From NCBI GenBank assembly GCA_005784505.1, contig VCAZ01000015.1, forward strand, positions 2,464,668-2,528,667: a DNA stretch of 64,000 nt, in the 5' to 3' direction. The notes under the pieces were generated by a model. The model made no database searches. It had not been told where the DNA came from and saw nothing but the letters and a program-made list of their open reading frames with translations. Made by a program: the position numbers and the translations under genes. This DNA comes from Bagarius yarrelli (lineage: Eukaryota; Chordata; Actinopteri; Siluriformes; Sisoridae). How positions within the stretch are numbered: the stretch's first letter is position 1; each line of letters begins with the position of its first letter. This document shows, piece by piece, positions 40,301-52,100 of the stretch.

Positions 40301-41547
40301 GAGAGCTGGATAACCCAAATAGAAGCGATCAGCACCAAGCCATCCCAAGAAGAGGGACAAAGCCACAGCCACTTTATATGAATAGCCAGTCCTAACAAAA
40401 AAGACACATTGCATTAGAACATGCTCTTCTCTATAGAATCTAGGAAATTGAATTGCTGAGTTCAAGACATGGTGAAAACCTTTCGACGTACACATTACGA
40501 CATGGGATGCTTTTATTAAATCCAACTTCCTCGCCGCTGAACTTGAAGGTGGTCCCGTTTGGTAGTGAGCAGCTGATGTTTGGTGCAGGAAGGCATTCCA
40601 CTAAAAGAGCAAAACGATGAAATGTTTGACTCACAAACCAAAGCAGTTTGCACACGCTGAAAGATTTCCTACCCAAAACGGTGATCTACCTACCCCACGC
40701 TACAAGATCCTTGCAGTTCTCAGGTTCTTGAGTGGCATCGTCTATTTTAGGGCTTTTGCAAAGATACTTGGGACAAAGTCAAGGATCCTTAATCTGCATT
40801 AATGCGATTTGGTTTCATGTTATCTGAGAACAGAGCAGCCCTGGGTTTATCTGGAACAGAACAGTCAGACTAGGAATCAGTTATATTATCATCTCTCATG
40901 CTGATGCTCAGGCAGAGGTCTGGAGGAAAATAAAAACCGAGTAACAAGATTGTGAGCAAGAAGATAAGTTTATTATCCAACAAACATGCTAGCAGATTAA
41001 AACCAGCTGCCTTTAGTAACAAAACACCTCACTTTCTAGACCAAGACCTAAACCAAGCGTGCGATATGCACATAATATACGGTCATTTTTATGCACATAA
41101 TATACGGTAATTTTTACGCACATAATATATACGGTAATTTTTACGCACATAATATATACGGTAATTTTTATACACACAATATACGGTAACATTTTGCTTT
41201 AAATCTATTCGAATCATTTAGATTTTATCTCTTTAGCTAAAGTCAGCTAAAATCCCCCCATGGTACCCCAAACTGCCCCTTTCTCATCGTGAATAAGTAA
41301 AATAAAGGCACTTAATTCAAAACATACGTCATGTGATAGAAGGATGATGCTAGCTAGCAATCTAACTAGCAACCAACCGAACAAACAGAGCAAATTAGTC
41401 TGGTTTAAAAGGATATTGTCCCAAACGGAGGTTGTCACAGCTTTCAACGTCATAATTTGCAGAGCTCTGGATTAAAGTCCAGCAAAAAGGCAGGAAAAAT
41501 ACCGCTCGCTGTAAAGAGCAAAACAAACCACTGTCAGGCGCAGCCAT
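34246..41547 (-). CDS. tm2d1: tm2d1, TM2 domain-containing protein 1 (complete, six coding exons)
   Basis: The exons join in phase to 196 codons plus stop; human TM2D1 is about 207 residues. Seen: an ATG in good context, a hydrophobic N-terminus (residues about 8-27) typical of a signal peptide, and a Cys-rich lumenal segment with CEDL/CKDP-like and CRN motifs. A TM2 domain spans about 108-160, with two hydrophobic helices (about 112-124 and 134-157) joined by the diagnostic Asp-Arg-Phe at 126-128. A conserved tail carries YIVDYYG. Known: TM2D1 (beta-amyloid-binding protein) is a small membrane protein of the secretory pathway; fly TM2 proteins, including almondex, are linked to Notch signalling. 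The gene is head-to-head with patj, as in human. Five introns separate the exons; the first looks U12-type. Exon positions are in separate entries. Confidence 0.95.
34357..37929 (-). other. tm2d1: tm2d1 intron 5
   Basis: About 3.6 kb, GT (37929) to AG (34357). It holds a fish interspersed repeat near 34480-34900 and otherwise unassigned sequence. The stretch 37090-37320 is GC-richer and lacks obvious repeats. Confidence 0.8.
34480..34900 (+). repeat. interspersed repeat with TTCTTGCCACAGTC motif
   Basis: The block GAGTTTTTTCTTGCCACAGTC, then GCTCATTTAAGATAAATT and an AT-rich end, resembles a widespread fish repeat. Edges are approximate; there is no coding capacity. Confidence 0.45.
37930..38003 (-). 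CDS. tm2d1: tm2d1 coding exon 5
   Basis: 74 bases between a TTTCCAG acceptor and a CAG|GTATGT donor. It encodes the second TM2 helix (Leu-Leu-Lys-Phe-Cys-Thr-Val-Gly-Phe-Cys-Gly-Ile-Gly ... Ile-Ser-Met-Gln). Confidence 0.96.
38004..40299 (-). other. tm2d1: tm2d1 intron 4
   Basis: About 2.3 kb of AT-rich sequence. 38450-38640 is dense in TAATTA-type homeodomain cores and lacks obvious repeats. A degraded SINE lies at about 39975-40110. No exon is visible. Confidence 0.8.
39975..40110 (-). repeat. degraded tRNA-derived SINE
   Basis: TTTTATCCAGAGGG and GGGAGTTGAACCCATGATCTTCC (complement of a B-box region) match the SINE family at 19303, with a heavily eroded middle. Confidence 0.5.
40300..40391 (-). 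CDS. tm2d1: tm2d1 coding exon 4
   Basis: 92 bases with TTAG acceptor and CTCG|GTAAGC donor. It encodes the first TM2 helix and the loop Gly-Trp-Leu-Gly-Ala-Asp-Arg-Phe-Tyr-Leu-Gly-Tyr-Pro, the family signature. Confidence 0.97.
40492..40600 (-). CDS. tm2d1: tm2d1 coding exon 3
   Basis: 109 bases between CTTTTAG and AATGT|GTACGT. It encodes the lumenal Cys segment with Cys-Leu-Pro-Ala-Pro-Asn-Ile-Ser-Cys (an N-glycosylation sequon, Asn-Ile-Ser) and ends Cys-Arg-Asn-Val. Confidence 0.95.
40694..40767 (-). CDS. tm2d1: tm2d1 coding exon 2
   Basis: 74 bases encoding Tyr-Leu-Cys-Lys-Ser-Pro-Lys-Ile-Asp-Asp-Ala-Thr-Gln-Glu-Pro and the start of the next Cys segment. The donor is GTAGGT. The start at 40767 is forced by reading frame and places the intron end at AA, after a TCCTTGAC branch-like motif. 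Confidence 0.88.
40768..41416 (-). other. tm2d1: tm2d1 intron 1, apparent U12-type AT intron
   Basis: On the gene strand the intron starts ATATCCTTTT, an exact match to the minor-spliceosome AT-AC donor consensus. Near the 3' end it has TCCTTGAC, fitting the U12 branch-site consensus, with the splice junction about 11 bases beyond the branch A. Frame requires the intron to end in AA (or uses an unusual boundary). It contains a minisatellite at 41066-41187. Confidence 0.75.
41066..41187 (+). repeat. tandem minisatellite, unit about 25-29 bp
   Basis: About five copies of a unit built on GCACATAATATACGGTAATT. Later copies carry an extra TA. It lies inside the U12-type intron of tm2d1. Confidence 0.85.
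41417..41547 (-). CDS. tm2d1: tm2d1 coding exon 1
   Basis: The ATG at 41547 lies in ACCATCATGGCTG, a good Kozak context. It encodes a hydrophobic signal peptide and then Tyr-Asp-Val-Glu-Ser-Cys-Asp-Asn-Leu ... Leu-Gly, ending two bases into a Gln codon at the ATATCC donor. Confidence 0.9.
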
Positions 41548-42397
41548 GATGGTGGGGTAGAAAAAAAAAGGAGGCAAGAGATCACGTGACCGTCACGTGA
41601 CGTGTCTTTTTTAAAGAGACAAAATAAGTTTTTTTTTCTCCGATTATATACTTAAAGTTGTCGCTATTTCAAACGCGTTTCCTGTCTAATTCCAAAGTTA
41701 TGAACAAAACGGAGTTAGTCCTTTGTTTGGATGAACGTTGGCGTAAACGTGTCTCCTGTGTAACTTTTTAAAGACCTTGTTTTGTAAAAAAAAAAAAAAA
41801 AAAAAAACTTGAACACTACTTTCTCTTGATGTTTATTAAAGTTAGCTTAGCCGAGGCGGCTAAACGGTTTTTTTATGTATAAGAACAGCTGTTTTAATTC
41901 GGACGTGAACAAGAACCCCGCGGTTAGTGCATTAATAGCTACTTTGTATGTCTTGTATAAATGTAAGTGCGTTTAAGTGGCCTGGAATAAAGTCGCAGGA
42001 TGTCGTTAAAGTTGTGTTATAAATCTGAGTTGTTAGCAGTGGCGGTAACAACGTCAAAGTGAGACCTGCTCATGTTAGCCTTTATTCGATAATGAGCTTT
42101 GTTATTATTCTAATATTTATTTAAACCTTTTTAACAAACGTTAAATATCCCTGCGTTAGTGTGCCTGTAAGTGTTGAGTGGACTGAGCGTGGGAAAAGTG
42201 CTGTTAGTTTGTTGGAGTGAAGTGGCTTCCTGGTTTTAGGTGAGATGACGAACCACCTCTCACTTCCGCCCGACAGGTAAACAGCCAAATCTCAGCTGAA
42301 ACTTCGCTTTCAGAGGCCCAAACACTAAACAGAACCACTGGCATTATATTCTTACAGATTAATCCGAATTCGAGTCTAAATCAGCAGAACATCACCT
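41548..42397. promoter_or_regulatory. tm2d1/patj head-to-head promoter region
   Basis: The two genes diverge from this stretch. It holds paired CACGTG boxes at 41583-41601 and possible first-exon donors for patj at 42239 (TAG|GTGAGA), 42276 (CAG|GTAAAC) and 42397 (CCT|GTGAGT). Transcription starts cannot be set from sequence alone. TATA elements are not obvious, as is usual for bidirectional housekeeping promoters. Confidence 0.55.
41583..41601. promoter_or_regulatory. paired CACGTG E-boxes (CLEAR/USF-like)
   Basis: CACGTG at 41583-41588 is followed by the perfect 10-bp palindrome GTCACGTGAC at 41592-41601, only 36-54 bases upstream of the tm2d1 ATG. Such boxes are bound by USF, MITF and TFEB-type bHLH-Zip factors. 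Binding here is inferred. Confidence 0.5.
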
Positions 42398-43031
42398 GTG
42401 AGTAATTCGATTATTTTATCGTTTTTTTTTAAAGAATAAGTGTTGCTAATTTATTAGCTTGTGACGCTAACCGAAACTGCTGATAACGACTGTAGGGCAG
42501 ATTTAACATCTGGAGGTTCATTGCAAATAACTGATCCTGTATTATCACCTGTATATACTTTGTAAGACAGTTTCTGGTCGAATCTCACTGTTTCATTGGT
42601 TAATATACTGGACTGCTATTGCACAGAATAGCTGGTGCTGTAACTGTATAACTTTTCCAGTGATCCATCTTTAACACTGTGTGTAAATGTATAGTATACC
42701 GTTGTAAAAGGGGCAGGATTTATAATTCTACTATCAGGTATATTTGCGGAAGCCAAAATGTGTTTTTTAACATTGATTTCTTTCATTTTTCTGGAGTTTA
42801 TTACCACCATTGCCTCCAGATTTAAAGATCTAAAATACAGCTGGATTTGTGTGCTTTGTATTACATAAAGTATGAATTTTCTACTTTTTGGTGTTTCCCT
42901 CAGCGGTCGCCAGCTCCCTAGCCCTTAACTCATCCTTTTCACTTACAAAATGTAAAACTAAATACTAATGTAATAATCGTTTTGCTATATAATAAATATA
43001 AATGTAATAAAATTTTCTGTTTTGATTATAG
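42398..43031 (+). other. patj: patj 5' intron or untranslated leader
   Basis: This AT-rich stretch lies between the strongest 5' donor (42397) and the acceptor TTTTGATTATAG ending at 43031. No coding sequence is visible. The exact 5' UTR structure is inferred. Confidence 0.5.
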
Positions 43032-43079
43032 TTGTTGCACTGACTGAACCGTCATCTTCAGGCTCTTCAGGAAAGAGTG

Positions 43080-43101
43080 ATGTATGAAAATGTGCCGACA
43101 G
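43080..43101 (+). CDS. patj: patj coding exon 1 (start codon)
   Basis: Encodes Met-Tyr-Glu-Asn-Val-Pro-Thr plus one base, then CAG|GTATCC donor. The exon probably begins at 43032 after TTATAG, giving about 48 bases of leader. Confidence 0.8.
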
Positions 43102-46100
43102 GTATCCCATATTGTCCGCTACTTAATTGTAAGATATTGTTAACGTTGGTACTGTATTAACACTTGTGTGTGTTCTTACACGTTTGTGTGTGTGTGTGTT
43201 TAGTATCATCGGCTGAGCGGCAGCAGGTGCTCCAGGCGGTGGAAAGGCTGCAAGCGAAGCTGGTTCAGCGTGAGGAATGGACTCACAGCGAAAGGCTGGG
43301 AGCACTAAAGGAAGCACTACATAGTCCACTGCTTAACCGCATCCTCACCCTGCAGCACTCTCTCAAACAGCTTAAAGACCAGGTCAGACTTCCCTGCCTC
43401 CATCACACAGCCCACACAGCTTACAGAACACCAAGCTCCAGAGGCCAGCTTTCATACGGCTGGCCCATGACAGAACATTTTATTTGTCTCACACTTTCCA
43501 CCCCCTCTGACAAGATCGTCACATGCTTTCTAGAAAACAGAACCTATGAAAGCAAATTTAAAGAAAAAATGAACAGAAATAACAGGAAAATTACACAAGA
43601 CCAATGACTGCACTTTAATAAAAGATTCAATTATTAGATAAGCTTTGAATCTGGATGATTTTATAATGTCCCTGCACTTCAAATAAATTGACTGCACTTC
43701 ACTTTTATTGCCTTTAAGTAAAGTAATAATTTATTTTTAAAAAAGCTTAGATTATTATTTTTTTGCTCCTCAATATTCAATTTTCCTAAGTTACAATTGG
43801 GTACAGAACGTACAGAACACTATGTTTATATGTTAGTTAAAAGAAGAATAATATGATAACCTATTCAAAAGTTACATTACAAAAAGAAATAATTTTTAAA
43901 GAATACAGAGACAAAAATTCATTTACTTTTTGGTGCTGTTTATTGGTGGGGTTGTGGAAATACTGACATCAACATAATTAACTGTATTATAGGTAGGGTT
44001 GCCAAAGGGTAAAGAAGTTCCAGTAACTTTCTGGAAACTTTCCATGGGAAAGCCGTAATTTTAGAAATATTTATCGGAATTAATGAGAATTTAGACGAAT
44101 ATAATCGTCCAAACGAATATAAACAATTTGCAAGAAAATGATACAAATATTGAAAATGACATTATGGGTCAGGAGGAGTGCACAGTGAATGCGGAGGTGT
44201 GGCATCATTAGTTCCTTATGATTTGGATTCAATTTTTGAAGAAGAGGAGTCAACTCTGCTTATACAGGCATACCTCACACTTCTGTACTGCCAGGAAACT
44301 GAAACACTAAAAACCGCCGTGTTGCATTTGTATTCAGCTGGAGTTTTTATCGACGCAAAAACCTTCTCCTCAATAAACAATCCACATGCCAAATTAAGAT
44401 AATGGCAAATAACCAACGCTTCATATTGTAAGTGCTAGGAAGGTCAGACGAGCACCTATGAATGCGTTGCATGAAACCCTGACGCATATACAGAGACGGG
44501 TGGCGGTGAATTTCTTTTTTGTGGATCTATCAAGCCCTAATATCTACTGTCTCGGTTTGAGTAACTGCCGTGTCTGAGATGTATTGATGAAATGGCCAGG
44601 AAGCTGCTCTGTCAGCCTGGCCTAAATAAGCAGAAGACTGATACGTTTCCACAATGTGAGTCTAAAGGTCATTAATACATTACCTGTTTGGGATTGGGGA
44701 AAGCTGCAGCGGGATCTATTGATTTTCCTTTCCTTTTTTTTTTTCTTCTTGTGCTGCAGGATGTGATCGCTTCAAACTGTACTGTATCAAACATTTGCGC
44801 TTGACGTGTATGGTGAATTTTAAAAGTCAAGTGCAATGCAAGATATTGCACAATCAGCAAAAAAGAAAACATCTGATATTCATAGGCTTGCTGTCTGTTG
44901 TATTTTTCTCTTTTGGAATAGTGGAGTAATATAGCTCACCTCTTTTTTTGCTTTTCTTTTTTTTTTCTTGCGGTTTTGCAGTTGAACTGTATACCACCAG
45001 ATGCATGCAGTGAATTCCGTTTCTCCAGGAAAGGCCAGTTAATTGTAAGTGCAAGTCGTCCTGGAAGTAGTCTAGGCTCTGTGGTGGCCAATAGCACAAC
45101 TGCGTCTTCAGCATCCCCTGAGCAGCTTCAGAGGTGGCTCCAGACTGCAGCTAAGGTGAGAGCTGACGAGAGTAGTGATGACTTTCTCATCCTTCACATC
45201 TGTTCATCGTATAAATTCAAATGGTGCAGTTCAGACTTATTACATCTGTTCAACTTCTCTTTAGGGAAGAAATCTGGAGCATGTAAGTCTTCTGAGGCCA
45301 TTGACAGAAGGTCTAGGTTTTAGTGTTGTGGGGCTGAGGCCGGATGGAGTCGGATCCTATGGAGTTTTTGTAAAACAGGTGCAGCCAGGAAGTGTGGCGG
45401 ACAGGTAAGTTAGTGAAATCGAGCCGTTTATTCTGAAAAAATAAGTGAAATGATATGCAGCACAAAAAAACACACTTGTTATGACATGATATGCTTCGCT
45501 GAGATGCGAAAACTGCATCACATCACGTGGAGAACAGCGCAGAACAGTACATATTAGCGATATTAGTGTGATATTAGCTCAAAATAAGTGTCTTAGGGAT
45601 GCATCATTAACATTAATTTACTAAAGAATGGCGTGACTAGCTTTGCATGTCTATAAGGAAGCACATGCTAGCCTTCATCCTTTCTAAAAAGCTGGTATCA
45701 GAGTTAGTATTAACTAATAGTCATGTGCTTATCATATTGTAATGTACATATAGATTATGTGCAATTAGAGGTGTTTATTAGAGGAAGGTGAAAGTGGACA
45801 GTATGTAGGATAGGAGTTAGAATTAGAGATTTAAATTTTGGGGGAAAAGGTAAAAACAACAAGTACTTAATCACACGTTTGATAAAACATGCAAAATAAT
45901 TTTGTCTAAGAATGATCCATTTTACTGATCGAAATTAATCAAAACATTTTCCATCAATGCTCAGAGATGGCAGATTGCAGGAGAATGACCAGATTTTGGC
46001 TATCAACGGGATTCCCCTGGACCAGAACATTACCCAGCAGCAGGCTGTTGCTTATCTGCAGCAGCAGCAGGACCGAGTGGAGCTTGTAGTGGCCAAAGAC

Positions 46101-49100
46101 TCGTCACAGAAATCGCACCTTCCCCCATCAGGATCCAGTCAGACAGTAAGGCTATTTCAGGTGGTTTCTCCACACAGACCAAGAGGTTTATTATCTGACT
46201 CCAACTACCCTGAAACGTTTTTTTATATATAATTGTATTCTGTGTTTGTGTTCCTAGATGTATTATTTTTCATGATGTAATCTGATCCTCTGCTCAGATT
46301 GAACAAAATTATGTTGTTGGGTATCTCAGATCCTTCTTACTGTACATTTAATTAGACATTACTGCTTAACAAATCAAATTCCAATATCAAGAGGAATAAA
46401 AAATATACATGTAATTTCCCCTCTCAATCTGAGCCAGAAGAGGAAAGAAATGCCTGTTGGTATTGTGTGAGTGATGCTCTTCCTTCTTTTCATAGAGAGA
46501 GAGAGAGAGAGAGAGAAATAAAATCTTTGAGAGCGATAATGAGCCTGGTAAAGATCAACAGCCATGAGATGAAGCTGATTAACTAGAGCCCCCAACAATA
46601 AACACAATCGTTCCCCCTCGTCCACTTTAATTAAATCCCGCTTGAGTGAAGGTATTACTGTAAATAAACACGAAGGGCTTGAAAAAAATAGATCTTTAAT
46701 GGAAGATACAGTAATTTATTTTGATTTATTTTAGACTGCTTAGCTGTGTTTTTTGCCTCGAACACGCTTCTTTACTGCTCGTTATTTTAATACCCTTGGA
46801 TCGTTGCCACATTGTGCTTCTCAAAACCAGGCCTTTGCTTGTAGCTGCTGTAATTTTTTTTTCTCTCTCTCTCTCTTCTCATCAGGTCATGTTTAACGCT
46901 TGGCAAACGTCTGGATTTTATTTGATTGCTTGTTGGCCAGCTTAACTACCTGTCATCGAATGTCATAACTGCCTGTAACAGGGTAATTGCCAGCAATGGC
47001 AGGTTGAATCAGGAGAAAATTTGATTTAGTGACAAAATGACAGTGAAAATAAAAGACCAGGAAATAGATGGAACCTGAAATTTATCATACCATTGATGAT
47101 TCCCTTTGTAAATACTTGGCTGCTTTGCCCTGTAGTAGAATCTTAAGAGGAAAAATGGATGAATTTATTTGAACCGATTTAAATAAAATGATTGTATTTA
47201 CATAAGTCACAGCATGTTCTGTTTAAAATGCCTATATTTAAACAATCCCCCAAATCCCCTTTCCTGCATCAGTGTATTTCTTTATCGTGTCCAGCTGAAA
47301 AAATATTTTTCCATGGACGATTGTCCAGACCTCAGGGTTTCAGCCGTTCATGGTTCAGCGCCTTAAAAGGCATAGCACACAGGCTAACTGCTATGTTTTT
47401 CCCTGTTCTCCTGTGACCCGGTGCCGGAGCCGGATCTCTGAAACCCTTTTAAAAACATTTCAGTATAGAAAAGACTTATTGGACAAGGAGATATCCTATG
47501 AAAGCAACTCACAGAGGAGATGTATTCCATGAATTCACAAATTGTGACCCTTTCATTCCAGTTTATTCTGTTATTAAAATGTAGGTGTTTACTTAATAGA
47601 TTTGCCAAATTAACAATAAATAAAGACGCTGAATTTTAGACCACATTCTGAAGAATCTGCATCTTTTTTTCCCCCCCGGGGTTAATAAAGTCTACCGCAT
47701 TACATAATTCCAGCAGATATTGATTTTTCTTTTAGTAACTGCAGTTTGGACAGCAGTTACAGGTTTTAATTTAATTTGCTAGTAATTAATTCTAATTAAA
47801 ATTATTGTTTCTATAAAATTCAAGTCAGTGACATGGTGTTTATGGAAAACAATTAATTCTGATGTGGTTGCAGTCAATAAACCTGTGTTGGATTATCTTT
47901 CTTTAACCGGTTTTCCTCCGTTATTCTGTTTTAATATAACTGTCTCTGTTATTTGATTCAGACGTATTAACTGGGCTTAACCGAATGTCTGTGACGTTTA
48001 CTATTTAAATATGTATTAATTAATACGTTTATTTATTTTGGATTAGATTCTTTAGACTATTCCTAACCCTAACCCATGGCTATAGACAAGAAACCAGTGA
48101 AACCCCTAGGATGGATGCAAACATATGGGATATGTGTGGTGTTAGTGTAATGCCTTTACTACTGAAAGAGGTGTAAAAAAAAAAAAGAATTTCACAGGGC
48201 AGCAGGAAAATGGCTGAGGTAGTCAGCTCTCCGATAAAGACCTGGTAATAAGAGAAATGAAATGCTCTAATTGAGGGTCATTAAAAAGTGGCCAAGGAGC
48301 GTGTGGTGATTAGAAGTCTGGGCGATGTGGGGACAGCGGGTTAAGCTAGCCAGAGAAAGACACTCGTGGGGCTTCTTGACCCTGCCTTTAACTGGCGTGC
48401 GTGACATTTGGATAGTAAGGACGTTACATGATGTATGCAGTCCGGTCATGCTTGCTCACACACAATAAAGCTATTTGTCCAGTCAATGCTGATCATTTTG
48501 AAGCTTTATTTTCTGACTCTATATTGAAAGTATGCAGTTTCAGGGATTCAGTGAATCCTATCTGAGGTCAGGTAACCTTTTTACCTCAACCACACGATGA
48601 TTTTAATGAGATGCACAAAAAGAACAAAGGAATGTAGCATTACTTCTGGTTATTTCAGTTGGTGATGTACGTTTGTGTGTGTGCATGTGTTTTGCAGGAA
48701 CAGTGGGGGCACGTGGAGGAGATTGAGCTGCTAAACGATGGCTCGGGTCTCGGCTTTGGAATTGTGGGTGGAAAGGCTGCCGGGGTTGTTGTACGCACTC
48801 TGGTGCCTAACAGCGTAGCAGATAAGGTTTGTGCTGTTGTTCTACACCCTCATGGGACTGCTGCGAACCCAAATGCACAGACCTCTCAATGCAAGGTCTC
48901 CCTGTAGGAAACTGAAGTTCTTCAAGCATGTCTTTATAGAGCTCAGGGGCTTTGTGCATGCAAGGGCATGGCCTTCTGGGACAAAGGTTTTGTTTTTATT
49001 AAGATGAGATGCTGCAGCATCTAAAGACATCGAATACAACTGCATATAATTAGTGTATCTGATATGATTCAGTCTTGGTTAAAACCAAAAATTAATAACG

Positions 49101-52100
49101 ATAAACCACAATAGCACAGGTGCCACATGGAAACAGCTAAAAAAAAAAGCCAGAGCACTGAATAGGGAAAGACATGCATTCTCTGCTGCAAGTATCTATT
49201 TCTTAAAGTATTGGCTTTGTGAGCCAGTGGATGCTCTCTTTGTTCTGTTAAAAAAAAAAGCTGCTAATGTTTTTCTTTTTCTTTAAGTATTTTCTTGTTA
49301 GCCATGTTGTCACTTGTGCAGTGGGGATTTTCTATGCCTTCACCCTGATTTAAAAAAAAATCTAAACTATGAAAGCACCAGTAAATCCCAATTATATTTC
49401 TGGGCTGATTTGTTTGTTTGCTTAAAACTGGTTACAAAATTAATACTGGAGCAGGTGATGGACGTTTTATCTTTTTGGATTATGCTGCACAAAATTGGCT
49501 TTAGTAAAACAAACAAAAAAAAAAACCTTTTTTTTTTCTGCACACACTTTCTCTTTTAGCGCCATTTTTCTCCCTAGTCAGCCTCCAAAGCCCAGGCAAC
49601 AAAACCCTTCTTGTTTAAAAGGCACCGTTTTTGCCTTTTACACATCACTGGATCTTATGCTTTTAAAAAAGCTGTCAAATTCAGGAGCTTTGTTATTTTT
49701 CGCGTTTGCAATTTCAGCTTATAATAGCTGCACCAGTCCTTAACGCACCCCTGCTGTCCTGCACAAACACAGGCACGTCCGGGAATTCGAGATTTACCTT
49801 GTGCATCGAAATGCCTTTCGTGTCATTTTTTTTTTTTTTTTTTTTTTCCCCTAATACAAAGGCTCCGTTCGTTTTTCTGGTCTGTGTGTAATGATGCTTT
49901 TCACCCTTGTGGTTCATCCTGCCTGAAGTGCTCAGCTGAAAGAAATGTCACAGGTTCAGTAATGGAACAGAAAAAGCTTTGTGAACGGTGTGTTAACTAT
50001 GTGGTTGTTACTGTTGTACACAGTCACTGGCACCTGCTGATAAAATTAACTTGTAAATCTAAAATTTCCCACTTGAATTGTCTGCCTTTAATTTATAAAT
50101 TTGTAAGCTGTATTATTTTATTGACTCCAGCGTCAGCTAACACTTATAACGGCATTAGTGTAACCCTCAAAGCTTCAGGCAAAATAGTTATTTGCTTATA
50201 AAATTGTTTCTTTTTCTTTTGCACTAAAAATGTAGAAAATATTTTCACTGAAAATGTTGTTTACTTTATTTATTTTACTACTATCAATCTCAGGACGGGC
50301 GTCTGAGGACTGGTGACCACATTCTGCAGATTGGGGACACGCCCACACAGGGGCTGACCACTGAGCAAGTTGTGCAGGTGCTGCAGGCCTGCGGTAACCG
50401 AGTCCGCATGCTAATCGCCCGGGACCCTCTGGGCAATGCACAGCCTCCCCCACCACCCCCACATGCTCCTACTGCAGCACCCGCTGCCTCCATGCTGCCT
50501 CCCATTCCAGCTCGCAGAGCCAGCAAGACGGTAGGGTCATGTAGCTGCGGCTTTTCAGCAAAGAGATTTTCATTAACCATGTTCAGGGAATGTTTCCGCA
50601 AATCTTTTTTTAGTTAGTAATTCTTTATTTCAGAATAAGTTTTGCATTTCGTAACTACAGTGTTATACGTACAGGATTTTAAAATAATAATAATAATAAT
50701 AACAGGTCTGATAATATTTCCAGCCCTCATCAATATTGGGGCTAATCGATTTCATTTCGTTTGATAAATCAGTTTTTGTAGTAAATTATACCACAATGTT
50801 CAAAATATCCTTTTCTCCAGTAAATAACAATTACAAACTCTAATGTAACCTAGTCAACTTTATTTATACTTTATTATATTTATTTAATCTGCTTTGAATA
50901 ATATTAATAGTTGGTTTGTCTATAATGTCCCTGAGTCGATATTTATTATTATTATTATTATTAATACTATTATTGTGATTTATCCAAAAAGCTTTGCGGC
51001 TTAGATGTTTTCAGACAGTGTCACCTTCATAAATTTTACTATAAAGAGCCAATATCTCACCTAACATCCTTAGTTCAGCGTACACTAAATATACATCTTG
51101 TGTAAACTACTGAACTGAGTTTCCTTCCTGTGCCGATGGTGGTGTCGATGCAGCTCAACCTTGAGGGCCACGAGATTCATGAAGTGTCACTGAATAAGAA
51201 AAATGGCCAGAGTCTGGGAATTTCTATTGTTGGCTACAACTCTTCAACCACCGATGGTAAAGAAGACATAACGTCATATTTACTGCTTTAATCTGCAATC
51301 CAGGCAGCTTTGCATGGACTGACAGCACACTGAACTTGAAAACGATTTACTTCTTTCTCCCCACGACTTCTGCCTCTGTTTATGAATCACCTTTTGTTTT
51401 TCAGACGGATTAGGAATTTCTGTGAAGAACATCATTCCCGGCAGTGCTGCTGAACAGTGCGGGAATATTAAAGTCCATGACAGAATAATAGCGGTAGGCT
51501 GCTAATCACTTTTTAATGAGCTCTTCTTTAATTAACCCTGCACGTCTATAAATGCTTAGAGTCTTGCATATACCAGTCAGAGCACCAACTGAGCAAGATG
51601 TCTCTAGTGATATCTGGCGGTTTAATAAGGACATGATAAACAGTGGATGGGGCAGCTTTATTGTTGAGCTTTAGACAAGGGTAACATGTATTTATGGCAT
51701 ATTTGTTTCTAGAGGTGTTTTTTTAGCCCCAGTCCGTTTTAAATATATAGTTTTTGTCTTTTGTCTCTTGTCTGTTTTTCTGAACAGCTGAATGGAGTTA
51801 ACCTGCAGGGCTTCACCAGCCATGAAGTCCTAGATGTGATGAGGCAAACGGGTCAGACTGTGAATCTCACTTTGGTCCGCAAAATCACTTCACCTAAGAG
51901 ATCTGCTGTGGAGATATCGCTGGATAAAGGCAAGCCCCATGCTGCGTATTGATTATGATGAAAGAAGAGTTGATGCATCGACCTTGCCGCACTTCTTATA
52001 TATACCATAAAGCCATCAGACCTGCTGCTGTATTCTAAGCTAAATTGTACTTAACTGTAATTTTCAGAGAAAAACCTTAGTAGTGAAAATACAAAACACA

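Noticed and set aside
40440..40676. Single 78-codon open frame on the minus strand as a separate small gene
   Set aside because: Its middle is tm2d1 exon 3; the flanks are intron sequence read through.
43383..43607. Extension of the patj L27 exon frame
   Set aside because: Similarity to PATJ stops at the donor at 43382 and the next exon joins in phase, so the extension is intronic.
44178..44402. 74-codon open frame in patj intron 2
   Set aside because: No conserved domain and adjacent to a degraded DNA-transposon-like repeat; not in phase with flanking patj exons as a cassette with good splice sites.
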